Part shown: positions 8,272-18,368 of the stretch, piece by piece | Numbering within the stretch: position 1 is the first letter of the stretch | How the letters are laid out: every line of letters starts with the position of its first letter | DNA from: Carboxylicivirga caseinilyticus | Lineage (GTDB): Bacteria > Bacteroidota > Bacteroidia > Bacteroidales > Marinilabiliaceae | Assembly (NCBI GenBank): GCA_025499705.1 | Contig: JAFMVE010000014.1 | Location: 1-64,000 of the forward strand | Direction: 5' to 3' | DNA: 64,000 bases | Notes under the pieces: model-generated | The model's input: only the letters and a program-made list of their open reading frames with translations | Database searches by the model: none | Told to the model about the DNA's origin: nothing | Translations under genes and position numbers: made by a program

Positions 8272-11200
8272 TGATGGATGCAACCCAAGTAATAGAACAC
8301 ATCAACGGAGAGATAGTCAGTGTCATCTCCAATTTTGTGGAGATGAAGAAAGCCGGAACCAACTTTTCGGCTCGATGTCCTTTTCACAACGAAAAGTCGG
8401 CTTCGTTCCATGTGAACCCGGCCAAAGGGATTTACAAGTGTTTTGGCTGTGGCAAAGGTGGCGATGCGGTAAGCTTCATCAAGGAACATGAAGGCGTTGA
8501 TTTTAAACAGGCCGTTGAGATTGGGGCGAAAAAGCTCAAGATTGATTTTGAGTGGAAGAAAAGCAAGGACTTTGACCAAGCCAAATACCAGCACCGGGAA
8601 AGCCTGCACATTGCCTGCAACATTGTGGAGCGGTTCTTTGCCGAAAAGCTTTCCCATCCCGAAGCCCAGAAGTACCTCCAAGGCCGCAGTATCATTAACC
8701 CCTCACACGGTAGTTTTGAGTTGGGTTACGCCCCTAACGGCAATGAACTGCTGGCCTATGCCCGGCAAAATGGCCTCAAGACCGAAATACTGGAGGAAAT
8801 CGGGGTTCTAAAGAGCAGTGATAACGGGTTGTATGATTTTTTTCGGAACCGTTTAATCTTCCCCATCTCCAATTCACTAGGCCAGACCATTGCTTTTGCC
8901 GGAAGGGATTTAACCGATAACTCCAAAGTCAAGTACCTGAACACGCCCGAAAGCAGCATTTACATCAAAGGAAATGAACTCTATGCCCTGAATGCCGCCC
9001 GGATGGCCATCAAAAACGAAGACCGGGTGTATATTGTGGAGGGCTATACCGATGCGCTGCGGATGCACGCCATTGGCATCACCAACACAGCGGCCACCTG
9101 TGGGACTGCCCTGACAAATGCCCAGTCTTTGTTATTGAAGCGGTACACAAACAAGGCCACATTAATCTTTGACGGGGACAATGCCGGACAACGGGCTACC
9201 GAGCGCAATGCCGAAATATTGATTAAAAACCAGTTCCATGTATCGGTGATGGTTCTGCCAGAAAAGCACGACCCAGATTCGCTGTTTACCACCAAGGAGC
9301 TGTTTCTCCAGCACAACAAACAGCAGACCGACTACATCATCTTCAAAACTCAGCAATTGGCTGAAAAAGCAGCTTCCGACCCGGTTTACAAGTCCGAGGC
9401 CATCAAGCGCATCTCCAAGCTGATTGCCAACTACGACAAGACCAAGCAGGAGGTTTACACCGAGTTTGTGGCCGAACACATTAAGCCCAAGAAGGCTTGG
9501 GTGGATGCCATTAAGGAACTGTCACAAAACGAAGCACAACCCACCCACCGCTACACCATTCCCCAGCATGTTAGTCTGAATGATTTTAACCGATGGGGTT
9601 TTTATGTAGAGGACAATTGTTACGTGTTCCGGAACAAGAAAGGCGATGACTTTGTGACCCACTCCAATTTCGTGATGGCACCCTTGTTTCACATCGAAAG
9701 CCCCATCAATGCCAAGCGACTTTACGAAATCAAAAACCGTCACAATCTGGTGAAGATTGTGGAGCTGCCCCAACGGGATTTGGTGAGCATCACCAACTTT
9801 AAACTACAAATAGAATCCTTGGGTAACTTCCTGTGGACAGGAGGAGAAAGCGAACTCAACAAACTGAAAGCATGGCTTTATGAAAAAACCAAAAGCTGCA
9901 AGGAAGTGGTTCAGATGGGATGGCAACGGGAAGGCTTCTTTTGTTGGGGAAACGGCATCTTTGACGGGGAACAGTTTATCAAGGCCGACAAGTACGGGAT
10001 TGTGCAGCATAACGAACGCTATTACTACATCCCGGCCTGTTCCGAAATCTATGCCAGTGATGACAGCCTGTTTGAATTTGAGCGGCACTTCATCCACAAC
10101 GAGGGCAACATCACCCTTTACGAATACGCCCAGAAATACACGGCTGTATTTGGCAACAACGGCATTATTACCTTGTCCTTTTTCTTTGCCAGTTTGTTTC
10201 TGGACATCATCTCCAGACGGTTCGATAAGTTTCCCATTCTGAATATGTACGGACAGAAAGGTTCCGGTAAGAACACCTGTGCCGAAAGCATTCTTTACAT
10301 GTTTGGCCGCAAAGGGAAAGTCCCCAACCTGCACAACTCCAGTAAACCGTCCATTGCCGACCATGTGGCCACCAGCTCTAATGCCGTTTGTGTGCTGGAT
10401 GAGTACCGCAACGACTTGGAAATGGAGAAACGGGAACTTCTGAAAGGTTTCTGGGACAAGACCGGGCGAACCCGGATGAACATGGACAAGGACAAGAAGA
10501 AAGAGACTTCCAAAGTCAATCAGGGCATCATCGTCTGCGGCCAGCAGATTGCTACGGCTGACATTGCTCTCTTTAGCCGCTTCATTGCTTTGGGCTTCTC
10601 CAAAACAATCTTCTCCTTTGAGGAAAAGAGGCATTTTGAAGAGCTGGAGCAAATCAACAAACAGGGATTGACCCAGATTACCCACCAACTGCTGAAACAC
10701 CGGGAGACATTTAAAAAGAGCTACAACAAAACCGTGGATGCTGTCAGCGACCAGTTCCGGGAGCTGTTGGGGACAACTGCCATAGAAACCCGAATTTTCA
10801 ATAACTGGCTGACGGTAGCCTCTGCCTATGCCACGGTAGCTCACATTGTCGAGTTGCCGTTTAAGTACGACAGCATCATTCAGCTTTTTGTAGAGCTGAT
10901 GGTAACCCAGAACAGTGAAACGGCCAAGAATGACGACTTGGGTATCTTCTGGAAAACGGTTCAATATCTTATCAGTTCCAACATTCTCTTTCAGGAAGGT
11001 GATTACCGGGTGGTATATGCCGATAAGATAACGCACACCTTTAAGGAGAATGGTGAATGGAAGAAAAGTGATATCATTCTGCCAAGCCCTCAGAACATCC
11101 TCTATTTATCGGTTAGCCGGGTATTTGGGTTATATAAGTCACAGGCTTTGCGTGAAGGCGACAAGCCCCTGCCGGATGCTACGGTCGAGTATTACCTGAA

Positions 11201-11384
11201 GAACAGCCCGGCTTTTATTTGCGACACCAAGAAGGTGTACTTTAAAAAGTTCGATGCCAAGAATGGCTATCCCGAATTAGATGAGAAAGGAAACAAGAAA
11301 TTCACCTATACCTCGGCTTTTGTATTCTATTTGGACAAGCTGAATCTGAGCATTGCCGATGAACATTTAAACGGGGAAAATTGA
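8271..11384 (+). CDS. CHC2 zinc-finger primase fused to a helicase-like ATPase
   Basis: About 1037 residues. The N terminus is a DnaG-type zinc finger with CPFHNEK and YKCFGCGKGGD (Cys36, His39, Cys57, Cys60). A TOPRIM domain follows (YIVEGYTDALRMH, then LIFDGDNAGQRA, about 245-305). The C-terminal half carries a P-loop ATPase with GQKGSGKNT (about 663-671) and a Walker B-like VCVLDEYRND (about 705), resembling phage primase-helicase proteins. The Walker A residue after Lys is Asn instead of Thr/Ser, which is unusual. ATG 8271 overlaps the previous stop; an earlier TTG is possible. It probably primes replication from the iteron region directly downstream. Confidence 0.9.
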   Translation: MMDATQVIEHINGEIVSVISNFVEMKKAGTNFSARCPFHNEKSASFHVNPAKGIYKCFGCGKGGDAVSFIKEHEGVDFKQAVEIGAKKLKIDFEWKKSKDFDQAKYQHRESLHIACNIVERFFAEKLSHPEAQKYLQGRSIINPSHGSFELGYAPNGNELLAYARQNGLKTEILEEIGVLKSSDNGLYDFFRNRLIFPISNSLGQTIAFAGRDLTDNSKVKYLNTPESSIYIKGNELYALNAARMAIKNEDRVYIVEGYTDALRMHAIGITNTAATCGTALTNAQSLLLKRYTNKATLIFDGDNAGQRATERNAEILIKNQFHVSVMVLPEKHDPDSLFTTKELFLQHNKQQTDYIIFKTQQLAEKAASDPVYKSEAIKRISKLIANYDKTKQEVYTEFVAEHIKPKKAWVDAIKELSQNEAQPTHRYTIPQHVSLNDFNRWGFYVEDNCYVFRNKKGDDFVTHSNFVMAPLFHIESPINAKRLYEIKNRHNLVKIVELPQRDLVSITNFKLQIESLGNFLWTGGESELNKLKAWLYEKTKSCKEVVQMGWQREGFFCWGNGIFDGEQFIKADKYGIVQHNERYYYIPACSEIYASDDSLFEFERHFIHNEGNITLYEYAQKYTAVFGNNGIITLSFFFASLFLDIISRRFDKFPILNMYGQKGSGKNTCAESILYMFGRKGKVPNLHNSSKPSIADHVATSSNAVCVLDEYRNDLEMEKRELLKGFWDKTGRTRMNMDKDKKKETSKVNQGIIVCGQQIATADIALFSRFIALGFSKTIFSFEEKRHFEELEQINKQGLTQITHQLLKHRETFKKSYNKTVDAVSDQFRELLGTTAIETRIFNNWLTVASAYATVAHIVELPFKYDSIIQLFVELMVTQNSETAKNDDLGIFWKTVQYLISSNILFQEGDYRVVYADKITHTFKENGEWKKSDIILPSPQNILYLSVSRVFGLYKSQALREGDKPLPDATVEYYLKNSPAFICDTKKVYFKKFDAKNGYPELDEKGNKKFTYTSAFVFYLDKLNLSIADEHLNGEN

Positions 11385-11407
11385 AAGGGGAAAGAATTAA
11401 AAGACGG

Positions 11408-11445
11408 AAGGGTTTCTGAACAAAAAACAGAAACCCTTTCTTTTT
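11408..11445 (+). terminator. Intrinsic terminator after primase
   Basis: An 11-bp stem, AAGGGTTTCTG (11408-11418) with CAGAAACCCTT (11428-11438), is followed by TTCTTTTT. It closes the primase transcript before the iteron region. Confidence 0.85.
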
Positions 11446-11478
11446 GCACTTGAAACCAAGTTTTACAATGCAAAACTG

Positions 11479-11715
11479 GTTACTTTAGTTACTTTAATTA
11501 CTTTATTGAGTGATATTAATTGAATACTAACAGATTAGAAGGTGTTTGCCATTAAAGTAACGTTACTTTAGGTTACTTTAAGTTACTTTAAAAATCGGCT
11601 AAAGACGATTAGGGTACTTTAATTGAGGCTAGGGTACTTTAAGAACTTTGTAGAAACACAGGACTTATAAATTTATAAAACAGCAACTTAACCCCATTAA
11701 AGTAACTAAAGTAAC
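11479..11715. repeat. Iteron-like array of GTTACTTTA nonamers; candidate replication origin
   Basis: Eleven copies of a 9-mer lie in 237 bases. Three are perfectly tandem (11479-11505: GTTACTTTA, GTTACTTTA, ATTACTTTA); one is inverted (11553-11561). Three more direct copies are at 11562-11570, 11572-11580 and 11582-11590. Two are GGTACTTTA variants (11613-11621, 11633-11641), and two are inverted tandem copies (11698-11706, 11707-11715). The surrounding 460 bases have no gene. Position between primase and the XRE regulator suggests an origin or operator array. No Rep initiator was recognised, so this is inference. Confidence 0.6.
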
Positions 11716-11846
11716 TAAAGTTCGGGTAATGTAGGTTTATTTAGGATAAAAACTAGCTCCAAATTATTTTGCAGAGTATTTAGTATTTTCATTTTAGTTT
11801 TATAAATTAGCCTCATGGTTAAAAAAATACACGTAATTTGCGTATT

Positions 11847-12065
11847 ATGGCTGAACGAAAGCAGATAAATAGGTTGAAAGTTGTTCTGGCTGAGCAGAAT
11901 AAAACAAATAAATGGTTGGCTGAACAGTTGGGGAAAAGTTTAACCACGGTTTCGAGGTGGTGTACCAATGAATCGCAACCCGGTATTGAAACCATGATTG
12001 AAATAGCAGCGAAACTTAATGTTGATGCCAGAGAACTGATTGTATCAACCAAACATGAAAAATAA
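11847..12065 (+). CDS. XRE-family helix-turn-helix regulator
   Basis: A 72-residue single-domain HTH protein: KTNKWLAEQLGKSLTTVSRW forms the two DNA-binding helices and PGIETMIEIAAKLNV the following helices, typical of XRE/Cro regulators. I start at ATG 11847 (MAERKQINRLK). It lies 12 bases before the Mod methyltransferase gene, the arrangement of restriction-modification controller (C) proteins, which delay restriction until the methylase has acted. The iterons upstream could alternatively be its operators. Confidence 0.85.
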   Translation: MAERKQINRLKVVLAEQNKTNKWLAEQLGKSLTTVSRWCTNESQPGIETMIEIAAKLNVDARELIVSTKHEK

Positions 12066-12077
12066 CACGAAGCAACA

Positions 12078-13670
12078 ATGCCAACGCTTAATTGGATAGG
12101 AAAAGACAAGGTGATTAACCACCACATGGATGTACCATACAAGATTTTAGACCATGTTTATGGATTCGATAATGGAGAGCAAGCCCCAAAGGAAACCAAT
12201 TGCGGAAACAAAATCATTCATGGCGACAACTTAGAAGCCCTAAAAGCTTTATTGCCCGAACACGAAGGAAAGATTAAGTGCATTTATATAGACCCTCCAT
12301 ATAATACTGGAAACGAAGGGTGGGTTTATAACGATAATGTGAATGACCCCAAAATAAAAAAATGGTTAGGTAACGTGGTAGGCAAAGAAGCAGAAGACTT
12401 GTCTAGACATGATAAATGGCTTTGCATGATGTACCCCCGTTTAAAATTGCTTCATAAATTACTATCAGTTGATGGTGCCATATTTATTTCAATTGATGAT
12501 AATGAGCAGGCTAATCTTAAATTGATTTGTGATGAAGTGTTTGGAGGTGGGAACTTTATAAACAACATTATATGGCAAAAGAAATTTAGTCCGCAAAATG
12601 ACGCTAAATACTTTTCAGATAATCATGACTTTATTTTGTGTTATGCAAAATCCAAATCGGACTGGCACATAAACCAGCTAAAGAGAAATGAATCTCATAA
12701 TGATAGGTATAAGAATCCAGATAACGACCCCAGAGGTGTATGGACTTCTAGTGATTTTTCAGTGAGAACCTATACTCCAGAATATGATTACGAAATTGAA
12801 TCCCCTAGTGGCAAAGTGATTAAACCTTCAAAGGGTAGATGCTGGCAAACTTCAAAAGAAAACTTTTTAAAACTTCTTGCAGATAATAGAATTTGGTTTG
12901 GTCTTAATGGAACAAATGTTCCTAGGATAAAAACATTCTTATCGGAAGTTCAGCAAGGAATTGTACCTCTAACAATTTGGACGCATGACGAAGTTGGGCA
13001 TAATCAAAGTGCAAAACAAAGTTTGAAAATGATATTTCCTGAGAAACGAACACCGTTTGAAACACCGAAATCGGTTGAATTAATAGCTAAGATAATTCAA
13101 TTATCTACGCAGGAAAATTCAATAATTCTCGACTCTTTTTCAGGCTCAGGCACAACCGCTCATGCTGTTCTAAATCTGAATAAGCAAGACGGAGGTAATC
13201 GGAAATTCATTTTAATTGAAATGGAAGATTATGCCGAAAACATAACAGCCGAAAGAGTTAAAAGAGTTATTAAAGGTTATGGCGAAAATGGTAAAAAAAC
13301 TGAAGGTACTGGTGGCAACTTTGATTATTACCAATTGGGTAAACCCCTTTTCCTTGAAAACGATATGCTAAACGAAGAGGTTAGCTTGGAGAAAATACGT
13401 GAGTATGTATGGTTTTCAGAGACCCGCCAATCATATAAGGCTGTCAACCAAAATGAAGAACATCTTTTAGGAGTAAGCAACTCATCGGCTTATTACTTTT
13501 ATTATTACAAAGACGAACTCACTACTTTGGATGACAGTTTTTTACGAAAAATAAAAACCAAAGCAGAGCAATACATTATTTATGCCGACAACTGTGTGCT
13601 AGATGACAGTTTGATGCAGAAATATCATATTACGTTTAAGAAAATCCCAAGGGATATAACCCGGTTTTAA
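12078..13670 (+). CDS. mod: Type III restriction-modification system methyltransferase (Mod)
   Basis: A 530-residue N6-adenine methyltransferase of the beta class. The catalytic motif DPPYNTG (about 72-78) comes before the S-adenosylmethionine-binding motif DSFSGSGTTAHAV (about 351-363). The central region (about 150-330) is the variable target-recognition domain. Mod methylates one strand of a short asymmetric site and also supplies specificity to the Res subunit. Its Res partner is encoded at 15461-18142, separated by two unrelated genes, which is atypical because mod and res are normally adjacent. Confidence 0.92.
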   Translation: MPTLNWIGKDKVINHHMDVPYKILDHVYGFDNGEQAPKETNCGNKIIHGDNLEALKALLPEHEGKIKCIYIDPPYNTGNEGWVYNDNVNDPKIKKWLGNVVGKEAEDLSRHDKWLCMMYPRLKLLHKLLSVDGAIFISIDDNEQANLKLICDEVFGGGNFINNIIWQKKFSPQNDAKYFSDNHDFILCYAKSKSDWHINQLKRNESHNDRYKNPDNDPRGVWTSSDFSVRTYTPEYDYEIESPSGKVIKPSKGRCWQTSKENFLKLLADNRIWFGLNGTNVPRIKTFLSEVQQGIVPLTIWTHDEVGHNQSAKQSLKMIFPEKRTPFETPKSVELIAKIIQLSTQENSIILDSFSGSGTTAHAVLNLNKQDGGNRKFILIEMEDYAENITAERVKRVIKGYGENGKKTEGTGGNFDYYQLGKPLFLENDMLNEEVSLEKIREYVWFSETRQSYKAVNQNEEHLLGVSNSSAYYFYYYKDELTTLDDSFLRKIKTKAEQYIIYADNCVLDDSLMQKYHITFKKIPRDITRF

Positions 13671-13682
13671 ACCTGAACAGTT

Positions 13683-14786
13683 ATGATTGAATATATTGAA
13701 ATAAAAGGTTTTAAATCAATAAAGCATTTAGAGTTGGAACTAAAACCAATCAATGTGTTTATTGGAAGCAATGGTGCTGGGAAGAGTAATTTCGTGTCAT
13801 TTTTTAAGATGGTACATGCCATTTTTAATCAGCAATTGCAACGATATGTGATTGAAGAAAAAGCAGACAACATCCTCCACTTTGGTCGGAAAATAACGGA
13901 GACAGTGTTTGGTAAAATGATTTTTACCGAAGATGCGCAAAACAATAATGCTTATCGGTTTAAGCTGGCTCAAACAAAAGATGGTGGATTATTTATTGCC
14001 CATGAAGCATCTGGGTATAATGTAGAAAGGACTGATAATTCAAAAGGATATTATGGAACTTCAGATATTCAAGAATCGAATATTCCAAGCTCGAATTCAT
14101 TTAGAAATAACTATCTGAAAAAGTATTTATCCAATATTCAAATTTATCATTTTCATGATACATCGGCCACATCAATGCTTCGGCGTGAATGCGATATAAA
14201 TGACAACGACTCATTAAAATCCGATGGACGCAATCTTCCGGCTTTTCTCTACTTTTTGCAAGAGGAACATCCTAAACTGTTTACCCGACTTGAGAAAACG
14301 ATAAAGTCAATTGCCCCCTATGTCGAAAAATTGATTCTGCAACCTAAAAAACTGAATAAAAACGAAATAGAATTGCGTTGGATTGAGAAGGGCGACCCCA
14401 ATTCAAGTTTTAATGCTTATCAGTTTTCTGATGGCACATTGCGTTTTATTGCGCTGGCAACGGTATTAATGCAACCGGAGCCGCCCAAAGTAATCGTCAT
14501 TGACGAACCCGAATTGGGTTTACATCCTCAGGCCATAACCAAACTTGCAGCCCTTATTGAGATGGCATCTGGCAAAACGCAACTAATCATCTCAACCCAA
14601 TCGGTAAATCTGGTCGATTGCTTTAAAACAAGTGATATTGTTACCGTTGACCGAAGCACCATAGAAAATCAATCCATATTCAAACGCCTAGATGAAGATA
14701 AGTTAAAAGGTTGGCTGGAAGAACACACCCTTGGCGAATTATGGGAACGAAATATTATTAACTCTGCTCAACCTTTTTCAAAATGA
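13683..14786 (+). CDS. AAA ATPase (AAA_21 / RloA-like) inserted between mod and res
   Basis: A 367-residue SMC/ABC-type ATPase. Walker A is GSNGAGKSN (about 29-37) after the typical IEIKGFKSIKHLEL start. The signature-like QFSDGTLRFIALATVLM lies near 245-261, Walker B is VIVIDEPELGLHP (about 271-283), and the H-loop region includes LIISTQSVNLVD. Such OLD/RloA-like ATPases act with a TOPRIM nuclease in anti-phage pairs; the next gene, overlapping by 4 bases, is a TOPRIM-like protein. The overlap makes functional pairing likely. Confidence 0.88.
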   Translation: MIEYIEIKGFKSIKHLELELKPINVFIGSNGAGKSNFVSFFKMVHAIFNQQLQRYVIEEKADNILHFGRKITETVFGKMIFTEDAQNNNAYRFKLAQTKDGGLFIAHEASGYNVERTDNSKGYYGTSDIQESNIPSSNSFRNNYLKKYLSNIQIYHFHDTSATSMLRRECDINDNDSLKSDGRNLPAFLYFLQEEHPKLFTRLEKTIKSIAPYVEKLILQPKKLNKNEIELRWIEKGDPNSSFNAYQFSDGTLRFIALATVLMQPEPPKVIVIDEPELGLHPQAITKLAALIEMASGKTQLIISTQSVNLVDCFKTSDIVTVDRSTIENQSIFKRLDEDKLKGWLEEHTLGELWERNIINSAQPFSK

Positions 14787-15439
14787 AGAGAATTATAATA
14801 ATTGGTGAAGGGCCTACTGAGCAATTATTCTGCAATGATGTTTTGCAACCAGTCTTTAATGCTCATGACATATTTTTGGAAACGCCCAAAATTAAAAAGT
14901 CGAAAGGAGGCATAGTTGCTTGGGAGCATCTGAAAAAGCAAGTTGAACTGCACCTTAAAGATACAGGGGTTTATGTCACTACCTTAATCGACTATTATGG
15001 CATACATCCCTGTCACGCATTTCCTAAATGGGAAGAAGCAAAAGCAATTGTAAACAAAAGTGATAGAATAACATTTCTTGAGAATTCAATGCTTGAAGAA
15101 ATTGACGAATCAATTCGATATAGATTTATTCCATATATCCAGTTACACGAGTTCGAAGCATTACTTTTCAGCGACATTACAGTCATAGAGGATAATTTTG
15201 AATCCGATGAGTTTAAAGACTATGACTATCTTTTGGAGACTGATAAAGCTTTTAGTAATCCTGAGAATATTAACGATGGAAAAACAACCGCTCCGTCAAA
15301 AAGATTGGGTAGAATTATTGATGATTACAGTAAGGTGGTATATGGTTCGTTATTGGCACAGGAAATTGGTCTGGATAAAATTCTGGAAAAATGCCCACGT
15401 TTTAACAATTGGATTGAACGGTTATTAACAATTGAATAG
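14783..15439 (+). CDS. DUF4276 TOPRIM-like protein, partner of the AAA ATPase
   Basis: A 218-residue protein. It opens with IIIIGEGPTEQLF, the TOPRIM glutamate motif, and has TTLIDYYGI (about 66-74), the acidic motif of DUF4276. LHEFEALLFSD lies near 121-131. DUF4276 belongs to the TOPRIM clan with RloB and OLD nucleases. The ATG overlaps the ATPase stop (ATGA), so the two are translationally coupled. I infer a two-component nuclease/ATPase defence module like RloAB or Gabija-type pairs, embedded in the type III system. Confidence 0.8.
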   Translation: MKRIIIIGEGPTEQLFCNDVLQPVFNAHDIFLETPKIKKSKGGIVAWEHLKKQVELHLKDTGVYVTTLIDYYGIHPCHAFPKWEEAKAIVNKSDRITFLENSMLEEIDESIRYRFIPYIQLHEFEALLFSDITVIEDNFESDEFKDYDYLLETDKAFSNPENINDGKTTAPSKRLGRIIDDYSKVVYGSLLAQEIGLDKILEKCPRFNNWIERLLTIE

Positions 15440-15460
15440 TAACGACAAACTCATAGAAAA

Positions 15461-18142
15461 GTGGAATTAAAACCATATCAACAACAAGTAATCAACGACT
15501 TAGACAAGTTTCTTGAATATTTAAACACCTTTCAGGATTCTGCAAAAGCGTTTAATCAATTTTGGGAAGATAAGGTAGGGAAATACCAAGCCAACTTAGA
15601 TGGCTCCTATTCAGGCATGCGCCCTTACAAAAACAATATTCCGGGAGCTACACATATTGCTATCAAAGTCCCAACAGCAGGGGGCAAAACTTTTATTGCT
15701 TGTAATGCACTTCATTCAATTTTCAAGTCGTTTGATGTTACAAGACCTAAAGCAGTCGTATGGTTGGTTCCTTGGTCGAATCTTTTGCAGCAAACAGCCG
15801 GACATCTATCAAACCCTACACATCCTTACAGAGAGAAACTGAATGCTCTATTTGGCAATCGGGTCGAAGTCTTTGAAAAAGAGGAATTATTACAGGGCGC
15901 CGGATTTAATCCAACCTCGGCAAAAGAACAGCTGAATATTTTTGTGTTCAATTTTAGCAGCATCCGAATTAATTCAACAAAAAAGGATGACCGTAAGGTA
16001 TATGAGCAAAATGGAGCTTTAGAACAATTTCGGGGTTTTGTTGATAAGGATTTAGTGATTGATGATACCGATGAAACGGCTTTGATAAATGTGATACGGT
16101 CATTAAATCCTGTTGTCGTTGTTGACGAAAGCCACAATGCCGAAAGCGTATTGAGCGTGGAGATGCTGAATAATCTGAATCCCTCTGTAGTTTTGGATTT
16201 AACAGCAACTCCTAAAGAAAACAGCAACATCATCAGCTTTGTAAATGCAATGGCTCTCAAGAAAGAGCACATGGTAAAGCTTCCGGTAATTGTTTACAAT
16301 CACCATAAAAAGGAAGAGGTCATTACCAGTGCTTTGCATTTACAACGACAACTGGAGTTGCTGGCCATTGAGGAAGAAAAAGTGACAGGCAAATACATCC
16401 GCCCTATCATTCTGTTCCAAGCGCAATCGAACATTAAGGGGAAGGACAACACAACCTACATTCACATCAAAGAGCAATTAACGAAACTGAGGATTCCCGA
16501 AGAGCAAATCAAAATCAAAGTGAGTGGTTTGGATGAGTTAAAGGGTATCAATCTGATGGCCAAGGATTGCGAAGTTCGTTATATTATTACTGTCAATGCG
16601 CTTAAAGAAGGATGGGATTGTCCCAATGCCTATATCTTGGCTTCATTGGCCGATAAGTCATCAGCAGTGGATGTGGAGCAAATACTCGGTCGTGTTCTCC
16701 GCCAACCACATGTAACCAAGCACCAAAGCCCATTGCTTAACCTTTCATTTGTATTATCAGCAAGTTCCAAATTTCAGGAGACCTTAGATAATATTGTGAA
16801 AGCCTTACAAGATTCAGGCTTTAGCAAAGAGGACTATTATGCTGAAGAAGAGCCTGAGGTTGAATTGACCAACAATGAGGTACTACAACAAGAGCTATTT
16901 GGAACAAGCCCGGTGTCTTCTGGTAATTCAGAAGATGGTAAGGTTCCTGTTGACGAAATTAACATTGAAGAAATTGATTTTGACCCAAATGTCGAGTTGG
17001 ATTCCAACCAGATAGGAAGTACAACTGATATTGTTAAGCAAATTACTCAAAAGGGCGAATCAGAGGGTAAATCATTCGAGCAAAAAGCAGAGTCCTACAC
17101 AGAAGATAATACTGACTATTTATTACGGGAAATGGGTAAACAGCCAAAGAAATATAGAATTGAAGACCCTTTTGTTGATGTGGTAAACGACTTGGCAATT
17201 CCTCAGTTCTATCGAAAAGTTCCGGCAGATGAACTGCATGACACCATCATGTTTGAGGAATTGAAGCAGGAGGAGCAATTATTGAACCGCAACAGTCTTT
17301 TAAAAGGGTTTAAACTTGCTTCAAAAAGCACCGAAATCAATTTCGATGACACAGATACAGAAGTATTTCAGGTGGATTACAACGAATCGAAGCATACTGC
17401 AACAAAACAGAAAGTTTCAATTAGAGCAAAAGCCATTCTTGTTGATACAATTCTGTCAAAGCCCAAAGAGACTCAGATTAAAGACATCACACAGCTCATC
17501 GTCCGTAAATTGGGTGACATGACCCCTATTTCGCATGAAGACATAACAAAGTATGTGACCCGTGTTTTTGAGGATTTGCACAACGACCAGATACGAGACA
17601 TTATCAACAATGAATTCTTGTACATCAGCAAGATAAAGGCAAAAGTAAAAGAACTTGAATCGGAATACGCAAGAGAGCAGTTTCAAAAGCTTTTAGACAC
17701 CAATAATATCTTGGTAAAACCAAGCTTTAAGTTCCCCAATGAATTAACTCAAATAAGCCCAAGCAGTGCCATTGACAAGTCGCTATACGAAGCAGAAGCC
17801 TCAATGAATGGGTTTGAGCAGGAGGTAATCATGAATATTGCATCTCTTGAAAATGTTTTGTTCTGGCACCGGAATATTGAGAAACGGGGATTTGCCCTAA
17901 ACGGATTTGAAAGCAACCATTATCCCGACTTCATCATTTTCACCAGAAATGGAAACCTGATTCTCATTGAAACAAAGGGAGACTATTTGGATAACGATGA
18001 AAGTCGAGCCAAAAACCTACTTGGTAAAAAGTGGGCAGAAAAAGCTGGAGATAATTTCAAGTATTTCATGGTGTTTCAAAAGAAGGAAGTGCCCGGTACT
18101 TATACGGCACAGTCAATTACAGAGATTGTTAGGATGTTGTAA
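15461..18142 (+). CDS. res: Type III restriction enzyme helicase-nuclease subunit (Res)
   Basis: An 893-residue superfamily 2 helicase/translocase with a C-terminal nuclease. Motif I is PTAGGKT (about 71-77), motif II VVDESHN (about 221-227), motif III LTATP, and motif VI lies in EQILGRVLRQP near 410. The PD-(D/E)XK nuclease is HYPDFIIF followed by LILIETKGD (about 820-845). Res acts only in complex with Mod, using ATP to communicate between two inversely oriented sites before cleavage. The start is GTG 15461, 21 bases after the DUF4276 stop. An acidic, low-complexity stretch (about 465-540) separates helicase and C-terminal parts. Confidence 0.93.
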   Translation: MELKPYQQQVINDLDKFLEYLNTFQDSAKAFNQFWEDKVGKYQANLDGSYSGMRPYKNNIPGATHIAIKVPTAGGKTFIACNALHSIFKSFDVTRPKAVVWLVPWSNLLQQTAGHLSNPTHPYREKLNALFGNRVEVFEKEELLQGAGFNPTSAKEQLNIFVFNFSSIRINSTKKDDRKVYEQNGALEQFRGFVDKDLVIDDTDETALINVIRSLNPVVVVDESHNAESVLSVEMLNNLNPSVVLDLTATPKENSNIISFVNAMALKKEHMVKLPVIVYNHHKKEEVITSALHLQRQLELLAIEEEKVTGKYIRPIILFQAQSNIKGKDNTTYIHIKEQLTKLRIPEEQIKIKVSGLDELKGINLMAKDCEVRYIITVNALKEGWDCPNAYILASLADKSSAVDVEQILGRVLRQPHVTKHQSPLLNLSFVLSASSKFQETLDNIVKALQDSGFSKEDYYAEEEPEVELTNNEVLQQELFGTSPVSSGNSEDGKVPVDEINIEEIDFDPNVELDSNQIGSTTDIVKQITQKGESEGKSFEQKAESYTEDNTDYLLREMGKQPKKYRIEDPFVDVVNDLAIPQFYRKVPADELHDTIMFEELKQEEQLLNRNSLLKGFKLASKSTEINFDDTDTEVFQVDYNESKHTATKQKVSIRAKAILVDTILSKPKETQIKDITQLIVRKLGDMTPISHEDITKYVTRVFEDLHNDQIRDIINNEFLYISKIKAKVKELESEYAREQFQKLLDTNNILVKPSFKFPNELTQISPSSAIDKSLYEAEASMNGFEQEVIMNIASLENVLFWHRNIEKRGFALNGFESNHYPDFIIFTRNGNLILIETKGDYLDNDESRAKNLLGKKWAEKAGDNFKYFMVFQKKEVPGTYTAQSITEIVRML

Positions 18143-18368
18143 TTTAATCAGCAAAATAATGAGGAACAGAATCTGGGCATAATTAACACAAGCTAAACAC
18201 AATGCCGAATTTGCTACACTCTATTCAGATAGGCAAAGAACGATTCTTCGCATTTTTAATATTGGAATATTAGCCTTTTCTTCTGCTGGCATTATGGGCA
18301 GGAAACTTTGGCAACATTTACCATTAATGGCTTGAATTATTAACTCACTGTTTTTTGTAATCTTGCAA

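Noticed and set aside
9804-11036. Long minus-strand open frame (410 codons) opposite the primase
   Set aside because: It lies entirely within the primase-helicase gene, whose CHC2, TOPRIM and P-loop motifs are clear; the antisense translation has no domain and reflects codon bias.
11479-11715. Possible CRISPR or microsatellite
   Set aside because: Units are 9 bp in both orientations with irregular gaps, which fits iterons or operators better.
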